Of a DNA stretch of 36,436 nucleotides, positions 24,801-31,134 are shown piece by piece. Positions within the stretch are counted from its first letter, which is position 1; each line of letters opens with the position of its first letter. The DNA comes from Acidobacteriota bacterium (GTDB taxonomy: Bacteria; Acidobacteriota; Vicinamibacteria; Vicinamibacterales; Fen-181). The stretch is from positions 45,969 through 82,404 of the forward strand of contig PMZR01000094.1 of NCBI GenBank assembly GCA_003170135.1, read 5' to 3'. The notes below the pieces were generated by a model that ran no database searches, was not told where the DNA came from, and saw only the letters and a list, made by a program, of their open reading frames with translations. The position numbers were made by a program, and so were the translations under genes.

Positions 24801-25041
24801 CGCGATCCTGCTGGCGTACACGGGCGAGCCGCACGGCCTGCGCGGTCTCGCCAACCGGAAGGACCTCACGATTCGCTACTTCCAGTTCTTCGATCACTAC
24901 CTCAAGGGCGCGCCGGCGCCGAAGTGGATGACCGAAGGCGTGCCGTTCATCGAGAAGGATCAGAACCGCGATCCGCGCATCGTCACGAAGCCGACGGCGC
25001 CGACGGCGCCGACGACTTCGGCGCGCGCGCCGAAGCGATAA
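21817..25041 (+). CDS. S9 prolyl-oligopeptidase-family serine peptidase, secreted, with Gly-rich inserts
   Basis: A 1074-residue exported peptidase. GTG 21817 has AGGAGA six bases upstream and leads into a signal peptide ending near residue 35 (YAWPAAQTQA). The N-terminal half is a beta-propeller with WD/PD40-like strands. The C-terminal 270 residues are the alpha/beta-hydrolase domain with Ser878 in GHSYGG, Asp974 in HGTADP and His1006 in GEPHGL, a complete triad. Two low-complexity Gly/Ala/Pro inserts interrupt the propeller, a large one at residues about 125-190 with a related stretch at about 225-265, and a shorter one at about 650-670. Without them the length would be near 950, closer to but still above many S9 members. 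It should hydrolyse short peptides in the periplasm or outside. A terminator-like hairpin follows 50 bp after the stop. Confidence 0.92.
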   Translation: MNHDNPRTAMRFRAATLALALVVALGLSYAWPAAQTQAPAAAKKVLTIDDYTRWRSISSQEISGDGNWVTYGTALTNAPTTDAKPILHLLNLGTGQDIEVPNATGGRFSSDSHWIAYVVDPSGGRGGRGGRGAAAAAGGGGPGGGAAPAGGGAQPGAGQTTPGGAQPTPAGGQGAQAGRGGATTPPPPPTRVELRNLATGAVQAWQNIESFTFSANATHLILRRRPAGAAGAAGGRGGAGADTGAPGGDAPGGAGGGANAATPAGPRGVDVTVHDLRTGRDQLLGSVGDIAFNKAGDLLAYTVDAAEKDANGLFVLDLRSGKVNTLDNGARLYNRLTWSEDGTALAVLKGLDVDKMRERDNVIVTFPNVQASIDANPVPVVLDPAKAAGFPNGWVVSDRATLSWSDDKKRVFFGIKEQVSAPDTSRRRSADTDADVDVWNTIDERIQSMQMIRADQDRNFTFRQAFDVSAGKFVLLADKTMRDLDVAADGRWAVGRDTRGYISDYKRAAADIYRVNTTTGERTLMFKNQMINTSTGNHTFGISPDGHYFLYWKDSKYQAYDLDAGTTRTLGGGVAVNFSDMDFDHPGPRPSYGIAGYTSDHKSVIVQHQYDLWLLPIDGSAARNLTNGVGSKNEIRFRYVRTEPLDEAGVGAPGPGGPGGGGGRGGGAGARATIDLTKPITLSAYGEYTKKAGFYELADGQLKEQVYEDAAFSNPVKAAKADKYLFTHQTFVEFPDLRVSGPGFKDSRKISNANPQQSEYMWGHRILFDFKNKQGRHLQGILALPDDYKPGEKRPMLVNFYEKNSQTMHRYTAPSYLSSMGSSPVQAVSEGYITMLPDIYFNTGASHSDMLDCVEAAVKKVIEMGYVDPKRIGINGHSYGGEGAAFIGTRSRLFAAVGEGAGVTDLYNDFNQNWGWSYQVSGGSGANGHDYYMYSQGREGVAPWDQPEMYRFESALAHVREVTAPFLIMHGTADPTVSFTNSLGFYNALRFNGKNAILLAYTGEPHGLRGLANRKDLTIRYFQFFDHYLKGAPAPKWMTEGVPFIEKDQNRDPRIVTKPTAPTAPTTSARAPKR

Positions 25042-25051
25042 GCAGGCGATC

Positions 25052-25080
25052 GTCGGCTTTCGGCCTTTGGCCTTGGGCTC
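25052..25080. repeat. degenerate GGCTTTCGGC-type intergenic repeat, copy 1
   Basis: GTCGGCTTTCGGCCTTTGG followed by CCTTGGGCTC consists of overlapping GGCTTT/GGCCTT units. A closely similar stretch lies at 35411-35444, both just outside genes. Confidence 0.5.
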
Positions 25081-25088
25081 GAGTTCTG

Positions 25089-25117
25089 GGGCTGGCGGCT
25101 CGTCGAGCTGCCAGCCC
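25089..25117 (+). terminator. strong hairpin after the S9 peptidase gene
   Basis: GGGCTGGCGGCTC at 25089-25101 pairs with GAGCTGCCAGCCC at 25105-25117 across a 3-nt loop with a single G-U pair, a 13-bp stem. No T-run follows, and the next ATG is only 19 bp away. It may end peptidase transcription or hold back read-through into the amidotransferase gene. Confidence 0.5.
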
Positions 25118-25135
25118 TCATAGCTGCGCCTGGAC

Positions 25136-25843
25136 ATGAGTAACGACTATCGTCTGCTGATTGTCGATTTGAGCGTCAACCCCGCCATCTATCGGCCCGT
25201 CGACCACTGGCGGCCGCATGTGGAGGCGCTGGGGGTGCCGGTTGACGTCTGCCGCCCGCCAGACGGTGACGTGCCATCTGATCTCGTGGCGTATTCGCAC
25301 GCGATCCTGACGGGCAGTGAGGCGAGCATCCTGGCGGACACCGAGTGGATCGTGCGGGCCTGCGACCTGACGCGCGCGCTGGAGGCGCGCCAGGTGAAAC
25401 TGCTCGGCAGCTGCTTCGGCCACCAGATGCTGGCCCGCGCGCTATCGGGCCGGGCATTCGTCCGCCGAACGCCGACACCTGAATTCGGCTGGGTTGAGGT
25501 GCGAAAGACCGGAGGCGGTGCGCGGGACCCTCTTGTGGACGCGCTGCCCGATCGTTGCCACGTCTACACCTCCCACTTCGACGAGGTCTTTCCCTTGCCA
25601 CCCGACTGGGAACGCGTGGCCCAGACCGCCGACTGTTCACACGCCGTCGTTCGTCGCAAACACGGCCGTGTGTGGGGCATTCAGCCCCATCCCGAGATCG
25701 GCGTGGACGAAGGGCGGGCGCTGCAGGCGTCGTACCTGAGGACCATGACCGAATGCACGGATATCCTGGAGGCAGCATGGCACGCGGACGCCCGTGACGA
25801 CCGCATCGCTGCGGCGCTGGTCAAGGGATTCCTGGACGCCTGA
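25136..25843 (+). CDS. class I glutamine amidotransferase-like protein
   Basis: A 235-residue stand-alone class I GATase. The triad is present: Cys93 in GSCFGHQML (nucleophile elbow), His185 and Glu187 in GIQPHPE. The fold order is conserved, with the first strand YRLLIVDL, oxyanion-side segment AILTGSEASI, and the S-H motif VYTSHFDEV that lines the active site. Such stand-alone members of the GuaA N-terminal-like group hydrolyse glutamine or gamma-glutamyl amides, or have drifted to other gamma-glutamyl substrates. No synthase partner domain is adjacent, so the acceptor is unknown. ATG 25136 follows the strong hairpin by 19 bp and has no clear Shine-Dalgarno sequence. The nitroreductase gene begins 64 bp downstream on the same strand. 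Confidence 0.88.
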   Translation: MSNDYRLLIVDLSVNPAIYRPVDHWRPHVEALGVPVDVCRPPDGDVPSDLVAYSHAILTGSEASILADTEWIVRACDLTRALEARQVKLLGSCFGHQMLARALSGRAFVRRTPTPEFGWVEVRKTGGGARDPLVDALPDRCHVYTSHFDEVFPLPPDWERVAQTADCSHAVVRRKHGRVWGIQPHPEIGVDEGRALQASYLRTMTECTDILEAAWHADARDDRIAAALVKGFLDA

Positions 25844-25907
25844 TCGTCCTGTGTGGGGACGCCGTGCGGTCGTCCGGCTGCGTGTCGAGGACCGAATCGG
25901 AGGTGCC

Positions 25908-26411
25908 GTGGACTTTCAGCGCCTGATCCAGGCGAGATACAGCGTTCGCGCCTACAAGTCGCAGCCGGTTGAACAGGAGAAACTGGATCTCGTGCTCGAC
26001 GCGGCTCGCCTGGCGCCGACGGCCGCCAATTACCAGCCGTTCCGCCTGATCGTCGTGCCGACCGCGGGCCACGAGGACGAGCTGAGGCGCGTGTACAACC
26101 GCGAGTGGTTCGTCCAGGCGCCGCTCGTCATCGCGGTCTGCACGGTGGCGGCGCAGGCGTGGGTCCGGCGGGACGGGAAGAACTATGGCGACGTGGATGC
26201 GACGATCGCGATGGATCACCTGATCCTGGCTGCGGCGGATCTCGGCCTCGGGACGTGCTGGGTGGCCGCGTTCGATCCGGTCGCCGCGCGCCGGCTCCTG
26301 CGAACCGGAGACGGCGAGGAACCGCTCGTGTTCACGCCGCTCGGCTACCCGGCCGACCAGCCGACCGCGAAGCCTCGCAAGTCACTGGCCGAGCTGGTGC
26401 GATACCTGTGA
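25908..26411 (+). CDS. nitroreductase family flavoprotein
   Basis: A 167-residue FMN-binding nitroreductase. GTG 25908 is chosen because GGAGG lies six bases upstream and the protein then begins DFQRLIQARYSVRAY, the usual family start with the FMN phosphate-binding RxSVRxY motif. Further signatures are APTAANYQPFRLIVV, AMDHLILAAADLGLGTCWVAAFD (flavin and dimer interface) and FTPLGYPAD near the end. At 167 residues it is at the short end of the family. It uses NAD(P)H to reduce nitro, quinone or related compounds in the cytosol; the physiological substrate is unknown. It is converged on by the radical SAM gene, with only 25 bp of AT-richer sequence between the stops. Confidence 0.93.
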   Translation: MDFQRLIQARYSVRAYKSQPVEQEKLDLVLDAARLAPTAANYQPFRLIVVPTAGHEDELRRVYNREWFVQAPLVIAVCTVAAQAWVRRDGKNYGDVDATIAMDHLILAAADLGLGTCWVAAFDPVAARRLLRTGDGEEPLVFTPLGYPADQPTAKPRKSLAELVRYL

Positions 26412-26436
26412 TCGATACTAAGTCAATTATCAAGCG

Positions 26437-27312
26437 CTACAGGCCGCGCAGGAACTCCGGCTTCAGCGGGATCGAGCCGGCAAGCGCCGCATCAAGACAG
26501 GCCAGCATCTCGGTGCGCGCGCGCGGCAGCCGTCCGACCAGCGGCAGGTAGTTGCTGGCGTGGTTGCACGTGAAGTAGGTGTCGATGGTCACCGCGCTGA
26601 CGAACTCCCGGATCTCGACCAGCGACTCCCGCGGCGACGGCACGGCAAACGCGCCGTGCTCGATCGCGCCGAAGAGCGGCGTGCCGTCAACCGGTGTGTA
26701 GGTGAGGAGCGCGGTGTAGCTGGCGCCCATCGCGTTGATGGCTTCCGCCGACAGCCGAGCGTGCACCAGGCTGCGCGCGACGCCGGCCAGGCCGACGAGC
26801 ACCATGACCGACGTCGCCAGTCCCGCCGCGCGCGCCCGCGTTCCTGCGGTCACCATCTCGGCGACCGTGACGCCCTTGTTCACCGCCGCGAGAGTCACGT
26901 CATCGCCGCTTTCGAGACCCAGGTAGACGATCTTCAGCTTGCCCCTGCGCAGGGCGGCGAGGTCGTCGTCGGTCTTCGACAGGATGTCGCGCGCATTCGC
27001 GTAGATGCCCACCCGCGCCAGCCTGGGAAATGCCTCGTTCAGCAGCTCGAGGATCGCCGCGAGCCGGTGGAACGAGAGGCACATCGCATCGCCGTCGGCA
27101 AGGAAGACCTTGCGGACGTTGGCACCATACTGCGCCCGCGCCTCTGCGACATCCGACCGGATCTCCTCGTCGGTTTTCGTCCGGAACCGCTTGCCGCGAT
27201 ACATCGCGCAGAAAGTGCACCGGTTGTGCGAGCAGCCGATAGTGACCTGCAGGATGAGCGAATCCGCTTCGCTCGGCGGCCGGAAGACGGGCGGGTCGTA
27301 GACGAGGGGCAT
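26437..27312 (-). CDS. radical SAM protein with CX4CX2C cluster motif
   Basis: A 291-residue radical SAM enzyme. ATG 27312 is used, so the protein starts MPLVYDPPVFRPPSE. Cluster ligands are Cys27, Cys32 and Cys35 in GCSHNRCTFC, spaced CX4CX2C instead of the usual CX3CX2C. Further on are FLADGDAMCLS (SAM-binding loop), ARVGIYANARDIL, and KIVYLGLESGDDVTLAAVNKG, the elongator-like GxESG motif of the Elp3/MiaB/NifB superfamily. There is no obvious second cluster, B12-binding or TRAM domain. This compact type is often annotated as uncharacterised radical SAM or B12-independent coproporphyrinogen-like; the reaction is unknown. A TACAAT hexamer lies just before the start, suggesting a very short leader. 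Confidence 0.88.
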   Translation of the reverse strand: MPLVYDPPVFRPPSEADSLILQVTIGCSHNRCTFCAMYRGKRFRTKTDEEIRSDVAEARAQYGANVRKVFLADGDAMCLSFHRLAAILELLNEAFPRLARVGIYANARDILSKTDDDLAALRRGKLKIVYLGLESGDDVTLAAVNKGVTVAEMVTAGTRARAAGLATSVMVLVGLAGVARSLVHARLSAEAINAMGASYTALLTYTPVDGTPLFGAIEHGAFAVPSPRESLVEIREFVSAVTIDTYFTCNHASNYLPLVGRLPRARTEMLACLDAALAGSIPLKPEFLRGL

Positions 27313-27321
27313 TGGACGAGC

Positions 27322-27327
27322 ATTGTA
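27322..27327 (-). promoter_or_regulatory. -10-like box of radical SAM gene
   Basis: TACAAT (minus strand) lies nine bases before ATG 27312 and matches the -10 consensus at five of six positions. No good -35 box is visible. The predicted start nearly coincides with the ATG, implying a leaderless transcript. Confidence 0.35.
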
Positions 27328-27411
27328 CCCGAGCACGCGTCCGGGCCCACGGCGCCGCCTCACGCGCGCGTCGGCGAACTGTTTGCATGGATGGTTGGAA
27401 GGAGGTCCTGG

Positions 27412-27627
27412 ATGGCGAAGTACGGGAAGAAGGCGTCGAAGAAAGTCGAAAAGGTGATGCGGGAGCGGAAGCGGGGCACGCTCAAAAGTGGTAGCTCGGG
27501 CAAGAAGGTGACGAGCCGCAAGCAGGCCATCGCGATCGGGTTGTCCGAGGCGCGCCGCGCAGGCGCCAAGGTGCCGGCGAAGAAGAAGACGGCTCGCACG
27601 GCTGCGAAGAAATCGGCCTCGAGCTAG
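27412..27627 (+). CDS. DUF6496 small basic protein
   Basis: A 71-residue, strongly basic protein from ATG 27412 with AAGGAGG in front. The first 45 residues match the DUF6496 pattern (MAKYGKKASKKVEKVM, GTLKSGSSGKKVTSRKQAIAIGLSEARRAGAKVP). The last 20 are a Lys/Ala/Ser tail (KKKTARTAAKKSASS) like those of histone-H1-like and nucleoid-associated proteins. It would bind nucleic acid or another polyanion by charge; no enzyme activity is expected. The role of DUF6496 is not established as far as I know. It stands alone between two minus-strand genes. Confidence 0.88.
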   Translation: MAKYGKKASKKVEKVMRERKRGTLKSGSSGKKVTSRKQAIAIGLSEARRAGAKVPAKKKTARTAAKKSASS

Positions 27628-27667
27628 ATAAGGGGCGGAGACCGCACGAAGAGGCGCGACCGTCCCG

Positions 27668-28414
27668 TCAACGCGCGCGCAGGTTCGATTCGTGGGTCTT
27701 CAGGTAGAAGTCCGTGAGCGGTTCGCCAACGTCGATGGGACGTCCATCGCGCAGCCGCGTGAGGTAATCGATGTTGCGGGCCAGGATGTCCGTGCCGCCG
27801 ACTACGCCGTGCGCGGGAACCACCGTCCTGACCCGCGGATCCCGCTCCCATCGTTCGAGCTCGCCAATCCAGTGGTCCAGCGAGCTTCCGGCCGGCACGA
27901 CGGGAAACGGCGTCTCGGCGGCATCACCCATCAGCAACACGCCGCGCGCCGGGATGAAGCCGACGATCGAATCAGGTGTGTGCCCGGGCAGATGACGCAG
28001 GTGAATCGTCATGGTCCCGAGCGACAGGACCATCTCGTTGTCGAACGTCGTGGTCGGCGCGACCAGGGTCACCGCGTCCCACGTTTCCGGTTCGGCCAGC
28101 CGTCTCTCTTGCAACGTGACCGACACATCGTCAGCGAACCGCGCGCGGCACGAGGAATGGCCGACGATGGCCGAAGCGGCGCGCGGCAACCCGGCGGTGC
28201 CCCAGATGTGGTCCCAGTCGGCGTGACTGTAGACGACCAGCAGTTCCCGCTCGCCGACGAGCGGGGCATAGCCCGCCATGTCGCGCGGGTGCGAGAGCGT
28301 GTCCCACACGAGCGCCCGTTGGTCGCCCACCACGAGCACACCGCGCACGTTGTACTCGTCGAGGGCGACCTCGTTCGTCCAGATGTCGTCGTACAGTTGG
28401 CTGATTGGGCTCAC
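27668..28414 (-). CDS. MBL-fold metallohydrolase
   Basis: A 248-residue metallo-beta-lactamase-fold hydrolase starting at GTG 28414 (GAGG upstream). The metal motif is HADWDH (residues 64-69), so the second histidine of HxHxDH is an aspartate. Later ligands are present: His in HLPGHTPDS, Asp in LLMGDAAE and His in VPAHG. Members act on thioesters, lactones, phosphodiesters or glutathione conjugates. The arrangement with HLPGHT and GDAAE resembles the glyoxalase II-like/SoxH-like group, but the Asp substitution makes the metal site unusual. No signal peptide, so cytosolic. It begins 4 bp after the stop of the OmpA-family gene, on the same strand. Confidence 0.88.
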   Translation of the reverse strand: MSPISQLYDDIWTNEVALDEYNVRGVLVVGDQRALVWDTLSHPRDMAGYAPLVGERELLVVYSHADWDHIWGTAGLPRAASAIVGHSSCRARFADDVSVTLQERRLAEPETWDAVTLVAPTTTFDNEMVLSLGTMTIHLRHLPGHTPDSIVGFIPARGVLLMGDAAETPFPVVPAGSSLDHWIGELERWERDPRVRTVVPAHGVVGGTDILARNIDYLTRLRDGRPIDVGEPLTDFYLKTHESNLRAR

Positions 28415-28418
28415 GGCC

Positions 28419-29479
28419 TCACTGCTTCACCAGTTCCACCCGCCGGTTCAGCGACCGGCCCTGCGGCGTGTCGTTGGAGTCGATCGGCTTGGTGGCGCCC
28501 AGGCCGGCCGTCGAGAGCCGCGTGGCGTCCACCTTGAACTGCGCCACCAGCACCGCCTTCACCGCGTCGGCGCGCCGCTTGGAGAGATCGAGGTTGTGCG
28601 CCGCGTCGCCGACCGAATCCGTGTGGCCTTCGATGAGGAGCTTCAGGTTCGGGTTCGTGTCGAGCCCCTTCGCGATGGCCTGGATGACGGGCGCCGATTC
28701 GGGCTTCAACCGATCGCTGTCGGTGTCGAACAGGATGCCGTGCGACACGTAGCGGCCCGAGGCGTTGATCACCTGGCTGAAATCCGGCGTCGATTCGGCG
28801 AACCGCACCGACCGGTAACCGAGCGAGGGACCCGCGCCAAGGAAGTTCGAAGCGATTTCGACCTTGTCGATGGGCGGCAGGACAACCTGGTTGAAGTCGA
28901 GGTGCTTCTCGCCGTTCGCGAAGATGCGCAGGCGGCCGTTCTGAATCCACAGGGCCAGTTTGATCGGCTGCTTGATGTTCAGGGCGGCGGAAGCGATGCG
29001 TTTGCGGCCCAATTCTTCGTACGGCGATCTGAGCGACACGACCAGGTCGGTAAACTCCGCGCTGGCGTAAACGACCCACTGGAGCGTTTCCTTGTTCTTC
29101 GAGAAGAATGAATAGGTCGCCTGCGTCCGGCCTTTCGGCGCATCAAAACTCACCTCGGCCCGAAGGTGAAGTTCTCGGGAAGCGCCGTGAGGTTCGGGAT
29201 GAGCACGCCGTTGGCGGCCATGGTCAGTTGCCGCACGGCTCCAGCCGCCTTCAGCTCCGGAGCCGCTCCCCGCGTCTTGAAGTGCGGCGGCGCATCGCCC
29301 GGGCCCATGTCGGTGAAGTCGTCGTAGAAAATCGTCTTCTCGCCCGGCACGAAGTCGGCCTTCAGCGTCGTCAACTCCGGCTGCTTCGAGGCAGCGGGCG
29401 CCTGGATTCCCCTGCCTTCCACCAGCGTCCCCGCCATCGCCACCGCAACACAGACGATGACCCCACTCTTGATCGCCAC
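28419..29479 (-). pseudogene. OmpA-family outer-membrane protein gene with a frameshift
   Basis: The N-terminal part starts at GTG 29479 (AAGGAGG upstream) with a signal peptide (SGVIVCVAVAMAGTLVEG) and a beta-rich domain (TIFYDDFTDMGPGDAPPHF, VRQLTM), ending ALPENFTFGPR-stop at 29150. The continuation, AEVSFDAPKGRTQATYSFFS onward, is in another frame. It contains a lectin/glucanase-like beta domain and a C-terminal OmpA peptidoglycan-binding domain with FDTDSDRL and IEGHTDSVGDAAHN...RRADAVKAVL. One extra base in the GGG run at about 29158 joins the frames as FTFGAEVSFD and makes the whole 1062 nt, 353 residues. Either the gene is broken by a single deletion or the assembly lost one G. An intact protein would sit in the outer membrane or periplasm and bind peptidoglycan. 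Confidence 0.8.
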
Positions 29480-29606
29480 GGCGCCTCCTTCTCTGATTTG
29501 ATGGAACGGTACCGATTGGCGACTTGTCGCGAGCCGCGGCCACGCTCGGCGAGCACAGGCGCCGAACCAATTGTAAGCTCAGCGGGAGGTGTGTCGGTAG
29601 GGCGGA

Positions 29607-29612
29607 TATATG
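29607..29612 (+). promoter_or_regulatory. -10-like box of glycerol kinase gene
   Basis: TATATG lies eleven bases before ATG 29623, with no convincing -35 box. It would again give a very short leader. Confidence 0.25.
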
Positions 29613-29622
29613 ATGTGCGCCG

Positions 29623-31122
29623 ATGACCCGCTACATCCTCACACTCGACCAGGGCACCACGTCGAGCCGCGCCATCCTCATCGACCGCCGCGGCCGCAGC
29701 GTCGCCAGCGCGCAACAGGAGTTCGAGCAGATCTTTCCCGCGCCGGGCGAGGTCGAGCACGATCCCGAGGCTATCTGGTCGTCGCAGATCGCCGTCGCGC
29801 GGAACGTGCTGGCCCGGGCGGGTGTTTCCGCGTCGGACATCGCCGCGATCGGGATTGCCAACCAGCGGGAGACGACGATCCTCTGGGAGCGGGCCACCGG
29901 CCGCCCGGTCGCCAACGCGATCGTGTGGCAGAGCCGGGTCACGTCCGGCACCTGCGATCGCCTGCGGCGCGACGGGCTCGAGGAGACATTCAGATCGAAA
30001 ACAGGCCTCGTCATCGATCCGTACTTCTCGGGCACGAAGATCAAGCACCTGCTCGACTCGGCCGACGGCCTGCGCGAGCGGGCACGGCGCGGCGAGATCC
30101 TGTTCGGCACGGTTGACACGTTCCTGATCTGGCGCCTGACGGGCGGCAGGGTGCACGTGACCGATCCGGGCAACGCCAGCCGCACGCTGCTCTTCAACAT
30201 CCACACGCTCGACTGGGATGACGAGCTGCTTGCGCTGCTCGACGTGCCGCGCGCGATGCTGCCGGAGGTGCGATCGTCGAGCGAGGTCTACGGCGAGACC
30301 GAGCGCGATCTGTTCGGCGCGCCCGTCGCCATCGGGAGCGCCGCCGGCGATCAGCAGGCGGCGCTGTTTGGCCAGGCGTGCTTCGCGCCCGGCACCGCGA
30401 AGAACACCTACGGCACCGGCTGTTTCATGCTGCTCAACACCGGCGCGACGCCGGTGCGCTCGGACTGCGGATTGCTGACGACCGTCGGATGGCGCCGCGG
30501 CAACGAGGTGGTCTATTGCCTCGAAGGCGCGGTCTTCGTCGCGGGCGCCGTCGTCCAGTGGTTGCGGGACGGCCTGGGCCTGATTGCGGCCTCGTCTGAC
30601 GTCGAGCATCTGACCGCGTCGGTGCCCGATTCGGGCGGCGTGTACGTCGTGCCCGCGTTCGTCGGCCTCGGCGCCCCGTATTGGGATCCCTATGCCCGCG
30701 GCACCATCGTCGGGATCACTCGCGGGACAACCGCGGCGCACCTGGCGCGAGCCGCCGTCGATTCGATGGCGTACCAGACGCGCGATGTCCTGGAGGTGAT
30801 GCAGCGCGAGTCGGGCCGCCCGCTGCAGAGCCTGAAAGTGGACGGCGGCGCCGCGGTGAACAACCAGTTGTTGCAATTCCAGGCGGACATCCTCGGCGTT
30901 GCCGTGCGCCGGCCTGCCGTCATCGAAACAACCGCGCTCGGCGCGGCGTACCTGGCCGGGTTGGCGGTGGGCTACTGGGACACCACCGCCGAACTCGAAG
31001 CGAACTGGGCGCTCGATCGCGAGTTCATCCCGACAATCGATCAAGGCGAGCGCGATCGTCTTTACGAGGACTGGCGGCGGGCCGTCGAGCGATCACGGGG
31101 GTGGGCCCGCCCGCGCGGGTGA
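29623..31122 (+). CDS. glpK: glycerol kinase
   Basis: A 499-residue FGGY-family kinase that phosphorylates glycerol to sn-glycerol 3-phosphate with ATP in the cytosol. The length is standard. Active-site blocks are present: [10 protein letters not shown] (ATP/glycerol loop, N terminus), ANQRETTI (Arg-Glu pair), [14 protein letters not shown] (Tyr), [19 protein letters not shown] (Asp-Gln), [10 protein letters not shown] (FGGY signature region) and [14 protein letters not shown] (C-terminal nucleotide site). Just before NASRT it reads TDPG where many homologues have TD-x-T/S, a minor change. No glycerol facilitator or glycerol-3-phosphate dehydrogenase gene is adjacent, so it is not in a glp operon here. 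The gene is divergent from the OmpA-family gene and convergent with the membrane hydrolase, 12 bp between stops. Confidence 0.97.
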   Translation: MTRYILTLDQGTTSSRAILIDRRGRSVASAQQEFEQIFPAPGEVEHDPEAIWSSQIAVARNVLARAGVSASDIAAIGIANQRETTILWERATGRPVANAIVWQSRVTSGTCDRLRRDGLEETFRSKTGLVIDPYFSGTKIKHLLDSADGLRERARRGEILFGTVDTFLIWRLTGGRVHVTDPGNASRTLLFNIHTLDWDDELLALLDVPRAMLPEVRSSSEVYGETERDLFGAPVAIGSAAGDQQAALFGQACFAPGTAKNTYGTGCFMLLNTGATPVRSDCGLLTTVGWRRGNEVVYCLEGAVFVAGAVVQWLRDGLGLIAASSDVEHLTASVPDSGGVYVVPAFVGLGAPYWDPYARGTIVGITRGTTAAHLARAAVDSMAYQTRDVLEVMQRESGRPLQSLKVDGGAAVNNQLLQFQADILGVAVRRPAVIETTALGAAYLAGLAVGYWDTTAELEANWALDREFIPTIDQGERDRLYEDWRRAVERSRGWARPRG

Positions 31123-31134
31123 AGGCGCGAAGGC

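Noticed and set aside
23416..25137. A 573-codon minus-strand frame antisense to the S9 peptidase
   Set aside because: It is an antisense shadow rich in Arg, Val and His. The plus strand has the complete catalytic triad.
29150..29165. Programmed -1 ribosomal frameshift in the OmpA-family gene
   Set aside because: A -1 slip would restore the frame, but TTC-GGG-CCG is not a canonical X-XXY-YYZ slippery site and I saw no supporting downstream structure. A one-base deletion or an assembly error is simpler.
29371..31044. A 557-codon minus-strand frame antisense to glycerol kinase
   Set aside because: Glycerol kinase motifs are complete on the plus strand, and this frame has no recognisable segment.
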